64,000 bases of DNA from Hexactinellida sp. DTS-2022 (Eukaryota; Porifera; Hexactinellida): assembly GCA_028753945.1 (NCBI GenBank), contig JAPNXP010000009.1:5270001-5334000 (forward strand), written 5' to 3'. Numbering within the stretch: position 1 is the first letter of the stretch; each line of letters opens with the position of its first letter. This document shows, piece after piece, positions 10,394 to 21,246 of this stretch. The notes under the pieces are model-generated. The model made no database searches. It worked only from the letters and a program-made list of their open reading frames with translations, and was not told where the DNA came from. The position numbers and the translations under genes are program-made.

Positions 10394-11458
10394 CAGGGTC
10401 TGACTGAATGGTGAAAATGGTGGAAAAATCTTTATAATAATTTATATTAGTGCTTCTAACTTTGCTCAACATCAGAGACTTATATTCCGTGCCATAAGTA
10501 CCTATTTAAAAAATGTATACTAAGCAGGTGCAAATCTCGATACCAAATGTATCTATGAACCTGCACAGAGTTGCACGCGGGCCGGGCCGGCCCGCGTGCA
10601 ACTCAACTCCCGCGGGCCGTGCGGGCCGAAAACTATTTTTTCGGGCCGCGAGGGCCGACCGAGAATTACTCCCATTATAATCCGCATTATTATTTTGAAT
10701 TGTCACGAGTTAACAATTGGGAATACATAGAAGTAAGAAACGAATGTTTCCCTTATTCATCAGTTTTCACAAACTCGGTTTCACTCAAGGATTCCCTAAT
10801 TATCCTCTTCACCTGAAATTAATAACAAACATATTGAAATTTATATAAAGCTGCAAACTGCAACAAACAAGCTGCGGGCCTCTTGCGGGCTTTTGCGGGC
10901 CGAATAATTCAGTCGCGGGCTGCGGGCCGGGTTTACTTAATATTGCGGGCCGAGGTGAGAAATTTCGGCCCGAGTGCAACTCTGAACCTGCACCAATTTC
11001 ATTATATCGGCCTACTACTATATTTGCAGAATTGGTGGATGGACGGAACTACAGACGTCGCACATCATCCATACCAATAAGGCATCCTTATACGAGCGAC
11101 AATAAAAATACTAAGATTGACATAATTCTAATATATCTTGGTATTTTATTGCCGTATAGGGATGCCTTACTGGTATGGATGACGTGCGACGTACGTAATT
11201 CCGTCCATTCACCAATTCTGTAAACATAGTAGGCCGATATAATGAATATAAGTCTCTCATGTTGAGCAAAGTTAGAAGCACTAATAAAAATTATTATAAA
11301 GATGGTTCCACCATTCAGTCATTTTCCACCATTCACCTATCAGTCAATTTTTAGAAATTCCACCACTTTCCACCATTAAGTCATTTCGACGAAGATTCAG
11401 AAATTCCACCGTTTTCCACCATTCAGTCAAGTAGTTTTCCACCATTCAGTCGACCCTT
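10394..11458. mobile_element. Palindromic hAT-type element with CCACCATTCAGTC repeats
   Basis: Nearly the whole element folds back. For example TAGTGCTTCTAACTTTGCTC near 10450 is inverted at ~11260-11283, and the central part (ATCCATACCARTAAGGCATC) is inverted around ~11105. The ends CAGGGTCTGACTGAATGG and (other strand) AAGGGTCGACTGAATGG are inverted. The right side adds direct copies of CCACCATTCAGTC. The TSD is unclear. It is interrupted by the MITE at 10566-10984. Confidence 0.7.
10566..10984. mobile_element. hAT-type MITE rich in GCGGGCC, TSD AACCTGCA
   Basis: Inverted ends CAGAGTTGCACKCGGGCCG. Perfect 8-bp duplication AACCTGCA at 10558-10565 and 10985-10992. GC-rich GCGGGCC words contrast with the surroundings. 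It is nested in one arm of the 10394-11458 palindrome. Confidence 0.92.
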
Positions 11459-11499
11459 AAAATTCATTATGGCAAACTGTAGATGAACATTAGAAATTT

Positions 11500-11625
11500 C
11501 AGAGTGGACCATGGGTCAACATTGGTGACCCATGACCCACCTAACCCATCGATTTATAACCCATGACCCATCAAGTGACCGATTGACCCATCGAGTGACT
11601 CATTGACCCATCACACAATTGTAAA
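11500..11625. repeat. GGGTCA-repeat element, copy 1
   Basis: Dense direct copies of TGACCCAT. The same sequence is found inverted at 57590-57715, including the GACCCATGGTCCACTC end. It is probably a decayed MITE; the other end is not defined. Confidence 0.6.
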
Positions 11626-11627
11626 TA

Positions 11628-12063
11628 CAGTGAACTCTCGTTATAACAAAGTGCTTGAGACCTGTAACTGTAAGTTACTTAGTTATATCCGAACATTCGT
11701 AATAAGCGGATAATAAGTAATGAAGAAAGAAAGTAAGAAGAAACAAAAAGGATTAATGGTAGCCCGTAGGCTAAATTGCACTTACAAAAAGACCCAAATA
11801 TTATTATAAAAAATTCCACACAAAAACAAAAATAAACGAAAAAACAAAAATCCCCCCGAAAACCTCCAAAATCCATTGGCCAATTAATAGGCAGACATCC
11901 TGATACCCTAGAGGGAATGGGCGGAAAAGTGGGGGGGGGCAGGGGATTTACAACTAGGCCCCATAGTTGTAATATGTACAACCGATAATTGACAGGTCTC
12001 GCCCCCCCCAGAATTTTAGGAATTTTTAGATAACTTTCCGCTTATGCGGGAGGGTTTACGCTG
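11628..12063. mobile_element. Possible pogo-like element
   Basis: The left end CAGTGAACTCTCGTTATAAC is preceded by TA and resembles other pogo-like ends in this window. The right end, read on the other strand, is CAGCGTAAACCCTCCCGCAT. Similarity is partial and the right TA is absent, so the call is tentative. Confidence 0.45.
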
Positions 12064-12499
12064 GAAAAGCAGCTATCTATCTGCACCAAGATTATCCCAC
12101 AGATAGCACTGTTGGATTAGGAAGCCTTCGACGGATTTAGAAATGTATACAAAATTATATACGTATATAGAAATACAAAAAAAAAATTACGAAAAGAGGA
12201 TTAACAAAAAAATAAAAAATAAAAAATGTTGTATGAACACAAACAATACAAATACCCTATTACAACGAGTTCATCATATCCTCCGCATCTCTTCTGCTCA
12301 TATTATTTACTTCTTCAGGTTGTCTTCAACCCCAGGTGTTTTTGGATCTTAATGGGAGACTCAGTTAATGGCATATTATTGATAGTAGTTAATAACCCAT
12401 GAGGGATCAAGAATGTTTAAATCGGTTAGTCTCTACTTTGGGGGAGTGGCAGTTTACGTTTGTTTCGGAGGGATACCTAGTGGTAATAGGTTGTGGTAA

Positions 12500-12845
12500 A
12501 AGATAATGGAATGTGCTTGAATTGTTTAGCTAAGTTCTCCCTCCGAGCGGTGTTTTAATTTTATTGTGTTTAGCGCAGGCCAACTCGTGTCTCAGATGTG
12601 GTTCGATGATTTTCATCGACCTCCTCTGAATACTCTCGAGGTTAGCGCAATCGGCTGTGGTCAGTGAGTTATGCCATACGGGACAGGCGTACTCAATGAC
12701 CGGTCTTATTAGAGCTGTGTATAACATCAGCCGGTCTTGGCTGTCTAGCCCAGCCTGCGAAGCTGCCTTAGGTGGTAGAGGCGTTTATAGGCCTTGGAGT
12801 ATATATAGTTGGTATTACCGGGCCAGGCTAGCTTGTCATTGATAA
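12500..12845 (-). pseudogene. Non-LTR (LINE) reverse transcriptase C-terminal fragment
   Basis: Minus-strand translation gives AWPGNTNYIYSKAYKRLYHL then LRRLG. After a stop/frameshift it continues LYTALIRPVIEYACPVWHNS then ESIQRRSMKII. This is the thumb/C-terminal segment of jockey/CR1-type reverse transcriptases, with the highly conserved RPxxEYACPVW motif. The catalytic YxDD region would lie upstream and is absent. It is a 5'-truncated dead copy. Confidence 0.8.
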
Positions 12846-13225
12846 CGAAACCTAACAATTTAGTGGAAAAAAGAGTACAGGGTTAATTCCCCTATCCTAT
12901 TCCTATATAAATGCATGCAAGTGACTCCAGTTATATAAATTTCAGATAATACGAACTAATTGAGATTGTCCCCTGATGTCCGTAGCAGGGTTGGCAAGTT
13001 AAACTCACCCCCAGTTTAAACCGGGCTTTGGAAAAAACTATTTGAAGTGCTAAAGTGGGTTAAATATTAATTAAGGTAGCTGTATAAACCTCCCTTAACA
13101 AATCAGAGTTTTTAACTGAGACTGAAATGTCTTGCAATCCTAGCTAAATGAAGAAACAGCCTTCGAGTTCAGCCTCAATAGAGCTAATATTTTCAAATTT
13201 TAGTCTTATCCAGAGTAAACTCAGC

Positions 13226-15402
13226 AATAGGCCAGGCCATAGCCTACTAAAAATAAGGCCATTTCACTGAGCCAAATGCGCCTGGACCAGGGATAAGATG
13301 AAGGCGATTTTCTTATATACCCATAATGTAAATATATATATTTTAATTAAAATTACAAAGCTTATCTGGTTTAGAAAAATAGTAACGAGATTCGTCTGTA
13401 AATATTAGCTATTCTAATTACAAATTCTCTTAAATTCAATCATACTTTGCCTTTATAATGCTAGCTCCTTGTTTATTTATATCCTGGACTCATGCCAACT
13501 CTTGTTCTGGTCCCAGATGTGCTACTGGTACTATAGTGACCATAGTGGTGTTGCAGTATTTCACATTCCTTCTGGGCCGCAAGTGGAAACGTTTTCTGCA
13601 TAGAGATGGTGAGTATGCTTTACTAGTATAAATAACTTATATGTAGACCGTCTATTTCTAGACCAGGTTTTCTTAAATATACATTAGTAATACCCATAGA
13701 CGGCAGGGCTTTTGGTCTACAGAATTTATAGACGGTCGACAATTTTTTGCCTTATTTGTATGGGCTTTTTATATAGATCGTCTACATATAAGCTATATAA
13801 GGATGCTCTTTAATTAATCATACGTAATTATGTAATAATATGCTAGATCTTCACACACTGAAAAACATTTTCGTTTGTGCTAAATACTTTGATCCTGATG
13901 ATATCATTGACACACAAACTTATCTTGACATTGATGGCCTAACGAAGATACAACCAATAAAAGCTACATTGAAGTAAAGCGCAGTCCTAAATACCTTCCT
14001 GGTGGCCCTGATGGTCTTAATCACACTGCACTATCAAGTATCAGCGGCTTGATAGAGACAAAAGGAGCATGATTTACAGATCCAAGACTCCAAGTGTAAA
14101 AGTTTGGTATTTTAACATGTTGTATGTTATTGTACTATTAGGCAATGAAACAGAGTGTTGACTTGTACGAAGAAAGAACAGAGAAAATTCACTGTCTCTA
14201 AATCATCTGACATTAAGATCTCCAAGGAATGTTTTTTGGCACCTTGATACCACATTTATATTGTCAATAAGACATCAAATATTATCATTTCAGTCCAAAA
14301 CATTATTACTATTGACAAGTTTCTTCAAGTTAGAGTGTTATAATCGTGGAACCCTTGCGAATCTCTCAATCAGCTGGATGTTAGAAAATCGATAAATATG
14401 GCCATTGATTGATTAATCAACACTCTTGGAAGGGAGTTCGTCTCAAGGAACGAGATTACAGATGTAAAACTACAATGTATTGGTTCGTCAAATCCTGGAA
14501 AATGAGAGGGCACTTAAACAGTCTAATATCCTCAAGTTGTATAATAGGAAAGATTATGTCCATAAAGATCAAGATTCGTTTATGGAATTTATCAGCAGAT
14601 CTTTATCGCAGCATCCTGAGAATTGTGATTTCACACATAATGTCTGTGGCCACTCTTTTGAATTTTTTTCCTGAATTCATACACAAGACAAACCTCTTGC
14701 TTTTATCGGAGGATATGCTGCCTTTCTTATTAAGGTTATTGTATAAAATCTCAGATTTGTACCCCGATCGTTGTTCAGTACTCACTGAAAGTATACGGAA
14801 TTGAATGGAAATTGAAGACCTGGATTTTAACTTTTGCCTTTTGATTGGCCTTTTTGATCGTGGCTGCTTAAAATGGCCCTTCCAATTACGTGCTAAATGT
14901 GGTGTTTACACCTTGGAAAGTGTTTACAATTATGTTTCAATCGGATTCAAGCAACTCCCTCTCCTAAAACTCGATAGTGAAAAGTGCGAAGACTTCGTTG
15001 ATGAGTGTATAGATTGCTTAGTACAGAAGGAAAATCAATTTCTTGCTTCAAATTTTAACAACAGTAGCCAATTGTTACTTAACAGCAGCAAGGCAAAGAA
15101 CCATATTGTATTATCGTTCCTACTACCTGCCCCAAAGAAAATCATGAGAGATTCCTCTAAATATTTGCTTAGTTTTCATAATTATACTATCTAGTTTGCA
15201 TGTAATAATAATACTTGAGCTTGAATTTATGTTGGGAGACAACTATGACCCATATATAAAACTTTGATATGTGTAGTTGATATAAAGACTCTAGTATTAA
15301 TCAGGTAATTGGTTACAGTTAGAAAAATAAACCCGCCTTTATCTTATCCCTGGTCCAAAGCAGTGAAATGGCCTTTATATAGTAGGCTATGGCCAGGCAT
15401 TA
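13226..15402. mobile_element. Unclassified 2.2-kb DNA transposon with ~75-bp TIRs
   Basis: Left end (13226-13306) and right end (15333-15402, inverted) share CCATAGCCTACTA, GGCCATTTCACTG and GGACCAGGGATAAGAT in order. The interior has several broken ORFs (14409-15194) with no domain that could be named with confidence. The segment around LFDRGCLKWP recalls a motif seen near the C terminus of some animal DNA transposases. A small hairpin lies near 13630-13800 (CTTATATGTAGACCGTCTA and an inverted partner). Confidence 0.65.
14409..15194 (+). pseudogene. Decayed ORFs of the 13.2-15.4-kb transposon
   Basis: ORF pieces at 14409-14804, 14480-14674 (other frame) and 14805-15194 adjoin one another. 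The last piece, beginning MEIEDLDFNF, ends in a stop before the right TIR, consistent with the C-terminal part of an element-encoded protein. No catalytic motif was recognised. The frame changes imply it is dead. Confidence 0.4.
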
Positions 15403-15485
15403 GAAAAGGCATTAAAATTAGTAACATGTTTTTCGTGAGTTGAGAGGATCTGTAGAGTTCGACTGGTGATACGTGATCTTAGTAG

Positions 15486-15878
15486 CAGGTTTGGACCGGG
15501 GTCAAGATTTCATGACCCGGTGACCCGGTAAGCTCAGACCCGGTGACCCGACTGACCCGGTAAATTTTTACCCGGTGACCTGGTTAGTAAGTATACAGTG
15601 AGTCACTGACCAGCGATACTAAAGAAATTACAATTGAAGTACTATGTCTCATAAATATTAAACGACTTACTATATTAAATGAATCTTTCTAAGTTATAAT
15701 TCTACAAACCAATAAAATTAAATTAGCATTACTGTGAAGAATTGGGTACCGGTAAATCAAAATTAAGTGACCCGGTTGACCCGGTATCCGGTGACCCAGT
15801 CCAAGCCAGACCCGGTAGTGACCCGGAGTTTTAGCGAATATTGTGACCCTGTTGACCCGGAGACCCGGTCCAAGCCTG
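15486..15878. mobile_element. hAT-type MITE with GACCCGG repeats, TSD CTTAGTAG
   Basis: Ends CAGGTTTGGACCGGG and CAGGCTTGGACCGGG (other strand). Perfect 8-bp TSD CTTAGTAG at 15478-15485 and 15879-15886. The subterminal regions are tandem TGACCCGG. A small ORF inside is a repeat artefact. Confidence 0.92.
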
Positions 15879-16879
15879 CTTAGTAGCATTTCATTATCAG
15901 TTATAGTAAACATTCTCTAGTTAGTATAGTAATCACTCAAAAATAAAAGAATAAAGGAATTGGGAAAACAACGGAAATCGCAGGACTCCGAAGTTGATAA
16001 TAGTTTAATCCGGTTTAACCCGGTGGAGTGTGTATGGTTTCTAGTCAGGTCGCTTAACATCGATTTCGGAAACGCTGGACAAAAGCACCAAATTTTTTAT
16101 ACGTAATATTTATGACCCCGGCATCAAATTTTTCCGCGGCCCCACGACGAACGGATACATTTTCGATGTTATCTTGGACTTTAAAAATTGCGGCTCTCAA
16201 CTAAATCGCCGGTATTACCCCGAACGGCAACTTTCCAAATTCAACTCTGGTCTACTTTTAAAGACCAGATTCGTTGTCCACATGAAATTCCCCGTCGTTT
16301 AAGGGGTCACTTACCCATAGTTTATCCCTAGTAACGCAATAATGTCTCCGGAATGTGACAACATTCCTTTCTCAAAATTTGTTCTAAACCTATCGAGTGA
16401 CCCCTTGTTCGACTCCCAACAGCTATCTGAGTCTAGTTATAAACATAGTCACACTCTAAATCGTCATTTGATGCTGTTTACGACAATTTCCTTAGTTATC
16501 ATTACTCTAATAGTCCACGTCCACCAGTGGGTAGAATGACCCAGGTGGACTATTAGAGAACATGGACCATTAAAGAATTTTGCCTTAAGTAACATAAACT
16601 ATACATAATATACTAACATACGTTATAGTTAAAGTATATTAGTACAAGCAAATATAATCGAGAATATATAGTCATTATAAACTATTAGGGAGTATGAACT
16701 GTACGTAAGTAATATGTTATAAAATCTGCTCTTTACTAGTCCATCTATAGTTAGGGGGCCCATGTGGACGTTAGCTTAAATAACATCGAAACTAATTAAG
16801 GTGGGCAAATAGATAAGTGGACGTTTAGAGAGAACTGAGTGTAGTTATAAACAATCTGGGCACTTAACACATAATGGTG

Positions 16880-17224
16880 ACAAGCCCTTCGGTCTCGGTC
16901 GCTTTGCGACGGATCGGTGCTACACACCTCAAGTTAACGGCCGCTATGCGGCCTTACTCATCATCCTTGCTACCATGCAAAATGGTAGTGGATGTTATAA
17001 CAAGCCTTTCTACCATTTTCCATAGTTTTAACTTGTTTACCAATAATACCCGTTGGAAGCTAACTTGTAGGTTGATTTTGAATTTTAATTAATTTGTTTA
17101 CCTATTATAACATCTGGAAGTTAGTTTATATCTTAATTAGAAATACTGTTTCGATTCCCTAAATACAATCCGGACAAACACACAAACAACAAACAAATAA
17201 CAATGGAGTTTTAATAATAGATTT
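16880..17224 (-). mobile_element. Helitron-like non-autonomous element
   Basis: On the minus strand it begins TCTATTATTAAAACTCCATT, continues with TTTG/TGTG-rich sequence, and ends with a CGTCGCAAAGCGACCG hairpin followed by AGACCGAAGGGCTTGT. The related copy at 18743/27271 has the same two ends, and partial copies lie at 52371-52440 and 53700-53987. The terminal CTTG is not a canonical CTRR, so the class is tentative. Confidence 0.55.
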
Positions 17225-17672
17225 ACTGGACTTAAGCTCTAAAATCTTTTAGTTAACAGAGTTTTTAGAAATATTGCTGCTAGGTCCCGACAAATTACAC
17301 ACTCACGAAATCATCTATAGCAAATTGACTGTTCCTGCAGCTGCATGAAGTAGGGTTAAAACTTAAGACGTACTTTCTGATACTACGTACTCTATTAGCC
17401 GAATTTTCCTCCTATCTGATCCACTATAAATGATTCGGTTAATACGTACTCAGATATGACGTACCTCTGATAAGACGTACCAATTTCTATTCCCAAATAA
17501 ATAAATATACTTGTACTAACACTGTACTTGTATTTTAAATCGGTTAGTACGTACTCTAGAAAGCTATTAGCAGAACTCAGTTAGTAATTGGTTTAAGTGA
17601 GTAGGTTAAAACTAAATAGTTTAATCTCATCGTTAAGTATTAAGTATGTTAAAGACTTGAATGCCCTACATT

Positions 17673-17994
17673 CAGGGGGTTATCTAGGATTTTCGTGGCT
17701 GGCACTTTATTATGGAGATATAAATTTCCGCACCCTAAAGGTATTAGCCATAATACATAATTAGTATAATTCAATGATGCGGCACTATTTTAATTAGGTA
17801 AATTGCAACGGTGCGCAAACAGTTGTTCATCCAAGCATTTCTGGTCAGAAAATCTAACCATACGCCCAGCACCAGTGACCTAATTAAGTGCCAACCCGGC
17901 ACCTAAATTGAATCGCAATTCAAGCACTTTTTCACTACATCTGATGCCTGGCCGGCACCTAAAAGTGCCGGCCAGGCACCTAGATAAACCCCTG
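17673..17994. mobile_element. hAT-type MITE rich in TGCCGGCCAGGCAC, near-perfect TSD
   Basis: Inverted ends CAGGGGGTTATCTAGG and CAGGGGTTTATCTAGG. Flanks are CCTACATT and CCTACATA (7 of 8 match). The interior has repeated GGCACCTAAAAGTGCC-like words. It is nested in the spacer of the 2.7-kb palindromic element. Confidence 0.85.
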
Positions 17995-19171
17995 CCTACA
18001 TAGTATTTATACCATCAAACAAGTCAGTATTCGACTTGTGGATTATGTGTACAGGTAAGAGTCATAAGACGTACCTCAGTTAGTACGTACCTTTTCTTGT
18101 TTCCCCAGGGTGGTACGTCTTAACCGAGTTCTACTATACTTAACTATAACGTATGTTAGTATATTATGTATATTTAATTTGATGTTACTTAAGGCAAAAT
18201 TCTTTAATGGTCCATGTTCTCTAATAGTCCACCTGGGTCATTCTACCCACTGGTGGACGTGGACTATTAGAGTAATGATAACTAAGGAAATTGTCGTAAA
18301 CAGCATCAAATGACGATTTAGAGTGTGACTATGTTTATAACTAGACTCAGATAGCTGTTGGGAGTCGAACAAGGGGTCACTCGATAGGTTTAGAACAAAT
18401 TTTGAGAAAGGAATGTTGTCACATTCCGGAGACATTATTGCGTTACTAGGGATAAACTATGGGTAAGTGACCCCTTAAACGACGGGGAATTTCATGTGGA
18501 CAACGAATCTGGTCTTTAAAAGTAGACCAGAGTTGAATTTGGAAAGTTGCCGTTCGGGGTAATACCGGCGATTTAGTTGAGAGCCGCAATTTTTAAAGTC
18601 CAAGATAACATCGAAAATGTATCCGTTCGTCGTGGGGCCGCGGAAAAATTTGATGCCGGGGTCATAAATATTACGTATAAAAAATTTGGTGCTTTTGTCC
18701 AGCGTTTCCGAAATCGATGTTAAGCGACCTAACTATTCATTTAGATTATAAAAACTCGATTGTTGTTTGTTTTTAGTTTGTTTGTTTTTTGTTTGTCCGG
18801 ATTGTTTTAAATTGATGTGGGAATATAAACCGCATTTATATTTGAAATAGATTCATAGAAACTAATTTCCAAATGCTACTGTAGGCAAACAAGGATGCTG
18901 ATTTGGAATTTCGCATTTAAAATTTCTAATATGAATGTATAATGTTTTTTGTATACTAAAATTCAAAAGGAACCTATAGGCTAGCTTCCAAAGGGGATTA
19001 TGGTAAACAAATATGCCGAGTACAAATTCAAAATTTTTATGTTAATATATATTGTCGTGACCTTCGTTATATAAGACCTTACTACTGGGTAGATTTTGCT
19101 GGACCATGGATAACTTAAAGGCCATTGATTATTAGCTGACATATCTTTATCTCAATAGCTAGTAATGACAG

Positions 19172-20671
19172 CAGTAGCGGATTTACCATAGGGCTGCTCG
19201 GGCTAAAGCCCTAGGCCCACTTCATTCTTAGGCCCAGTTTAGGTCAACTTGGCCAGGAAATGGGATTGATTTGGGAGTAGAAACTAGTTTCCGCCGAAAA
19301 AATTTCAAAATATAATGAATAGTTTGCATGAGCTAAACCCGATGTTTCAATAAAATTTTAGCAACACCAGGTACATAAGTACTTCGTGACATTTTTAGCA
19401 ATAAAAGCTATCTATCCATATATTAAAAGCACAATTGTTGTCTGCTTTTGTGTGTGTTAGTCTAGAATTGTTAAGGAAGACAATATGCTCTAGAAAATAC
19501 AAATTGGCATGCAAGGGTAATTTTAGACGTTCACAACGATGAATTGGTCTTTACGTCTTCCAAACAAAATATCGGCATTCTGAAGTCTTAAAAGCGCATA
19601 ACATCAACCTTCCAAACGGGCACCCTTATTGATGATACTCAAACTAAACAAGTACTTATTACTATAATCACGTTTAATGATAAAATATGGACAAGACACT
19701 TTCTGAGATGCGGGTAAATTCCCAGTTACGGGCGCCCTTCGTCAAAAGTGCCCGGATATAGGAAGTTTAGTGTATTTAGGAATAACTAATTAGTTTTTGT
19801 CCGAATCGCCACAATTTTAGATGACAAGGTAGGATAAAATGAAGCACACGTACGATTTATGGGATTATTGCCTCACGTAGGAACTAATTTGGATCGACTC
19901 CTAGTATTTTGATTCAGACGACACAAATTTGTCACATTATAATATATATTGTATTGTATTTCTCTTCAAAATTTAACAATTTTCACTTTTAATCTGCGCA
20001 GATATTATCAAAAACGCACCTCCAACTGCTTCCTCATGGCTCAAATTGTGTTTTGTAGATTTAATCTTCCCCTACATTTTTCCGAGATTGCATACTTTGA
20101 TTAATCCAGTTTGGCTTACATCAATTACTTCTATTGGTGATTTATTTTTGCTACGTCAATCACATAATTATGCATGATATTACTATCAAAGATGTTCAAC
20201 GATTTACCCGCATATATCTTCTGCATTTTAAATGACATTTTGATCCAACAATTTATTGTCTGGAGGAAAATATTGGCATTAAATAGCATTTTAATTGATA
20301 AGTTGAATTGCCTTGACTCCCAAATTGTGACAAACTAATCTGAATAAAATAATATACGTGTAATTAACAATTCACAGGTTTAACTTTTTTTATTATGAGT
20401 GATTTCTTGAGGTTGGTAAGGTCGCGAAGCGTCCGTTAATTGTGTTTTATAGTCTAACACCAACGAAAAAAGGACACGTTGCGACCTAGACCGAAGAACT
20501 GGTTTATATTAATAGCAAATAATTAATAGTAATTATGGAAGAAAATATGTTATTTCATTGTTTCTGCTTAAATGTGTAAAGTAGGGACTATCATTGGACA
20601 AATAAAAGATATAAAAATAGGCCCAATAAAAATAACAGCCCTAGGCCCACAACACCCTAAATCCGGCACTG
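19172..20671. mobile_element. hAT-type element inside the Ginger1 left TIR, TSD AATGACAG
   Basis: Ends CAGTAGCGGATTTA and CAGTGCCGGATTTA (other strand). Subterminal GCCCTAGGCCCAC is inverted at both ends. Perfect 8-bp TSD AATGACAG at 19164-19171 and 20672-20679. Comparison with the uninterrupted right Ginger1 TIR shows the exact insertion point. A 1.09-kb Helitron is nested inside; without it the element is ~408 bp. Confidence 0.92.
19411..20502 (+). mobile_element. Non-autonomous Helitron, A|T insertion, 3' CTGG
   Basis: Starts TCTATCCATATATTAAAAGC after an A and ends GACCGAAGAACTGG before a T. This fits the Helitron rule (5' TC, 3' CTRR, insertion between A and T). TTGTGTGTGTTAGTC near the 5' end is also typical. 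The end sequences differ from the shorter Helitron-like family in this window. There is no Rep/helicase coding. Confidence 0.65.
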
Positions 20672-21246
20672 AATGACAGACCTGAGAAATGCTTTATAAT
20701 TATATAGGAAGTTAGGAACATGATATCAAGGCATACATAACACCCTTTAGAATTGTGATATATCACCATTTGATTACGTAATCGCTATTTTTCGTGGGAA
20801 TTATCGTGTTTTTAAAGCCTGCTTTTGACATAGTTAAACGCGTTATAAATGTTAAAAATTGGAACATGAGGATGTCCATAACTAGTTGAATGAAATATAT
20901 CGAAATTATAATTGGAATGTTGACACATTCCTCGGTTGCCAGGGAAATGTATATTTCCTAAAATGAGCCATAACTCAAAAACTATCGATTTTATGTAAAC
21001 TATGCTAGTACTGATCTATCCGCAATAGGTAACTTCCTATTCATTGATAATACATTTCCTAGGCCTAACTTTAATAATAATTGAGATAATGAGATTATTA
21101 GCACTGTTGCATAGAATTTTCAGACATTGTATTAGTGTACCATGGATGCTGTACTGGCGTAGAATTTTAGGACATTTACTAATGATTATTATGGAAGTAG
21201 TATATAAATAATGAAAACTGTGTTCCACTAATACAGGTATATTTGT

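Larger units (their letters stand above)
16044..18733. mobile_element. 2.7-kb palindromic element with ~600-bp TIRs, TA TSD
   Basis: The left arm (16044 to ~16640) and right arm (~18135 to 18733) are nearly identical in inverted orientation. The same 65-residue ORF translation (starting MSPECDNIPF) appears on the plus strand at 16342-16539 and the minus strand at 18238-18435. TA flanks both ends. The tips are GTCAGGTCGCTTAACATCG and GTTAGGTCGCTTAACATCG. The spacer contains a Helitron-like copy and a hAT-type MITE. No transposase is visible, so it is non-autonomous. Confidence 0.88.

Noticed and set aside
16342-18435. Identical 65-codon ORFs on both strands
   Set aside because: They lie inside the inverted arms of one element. 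Identity comes from the palindrome; no domain is recognisable.
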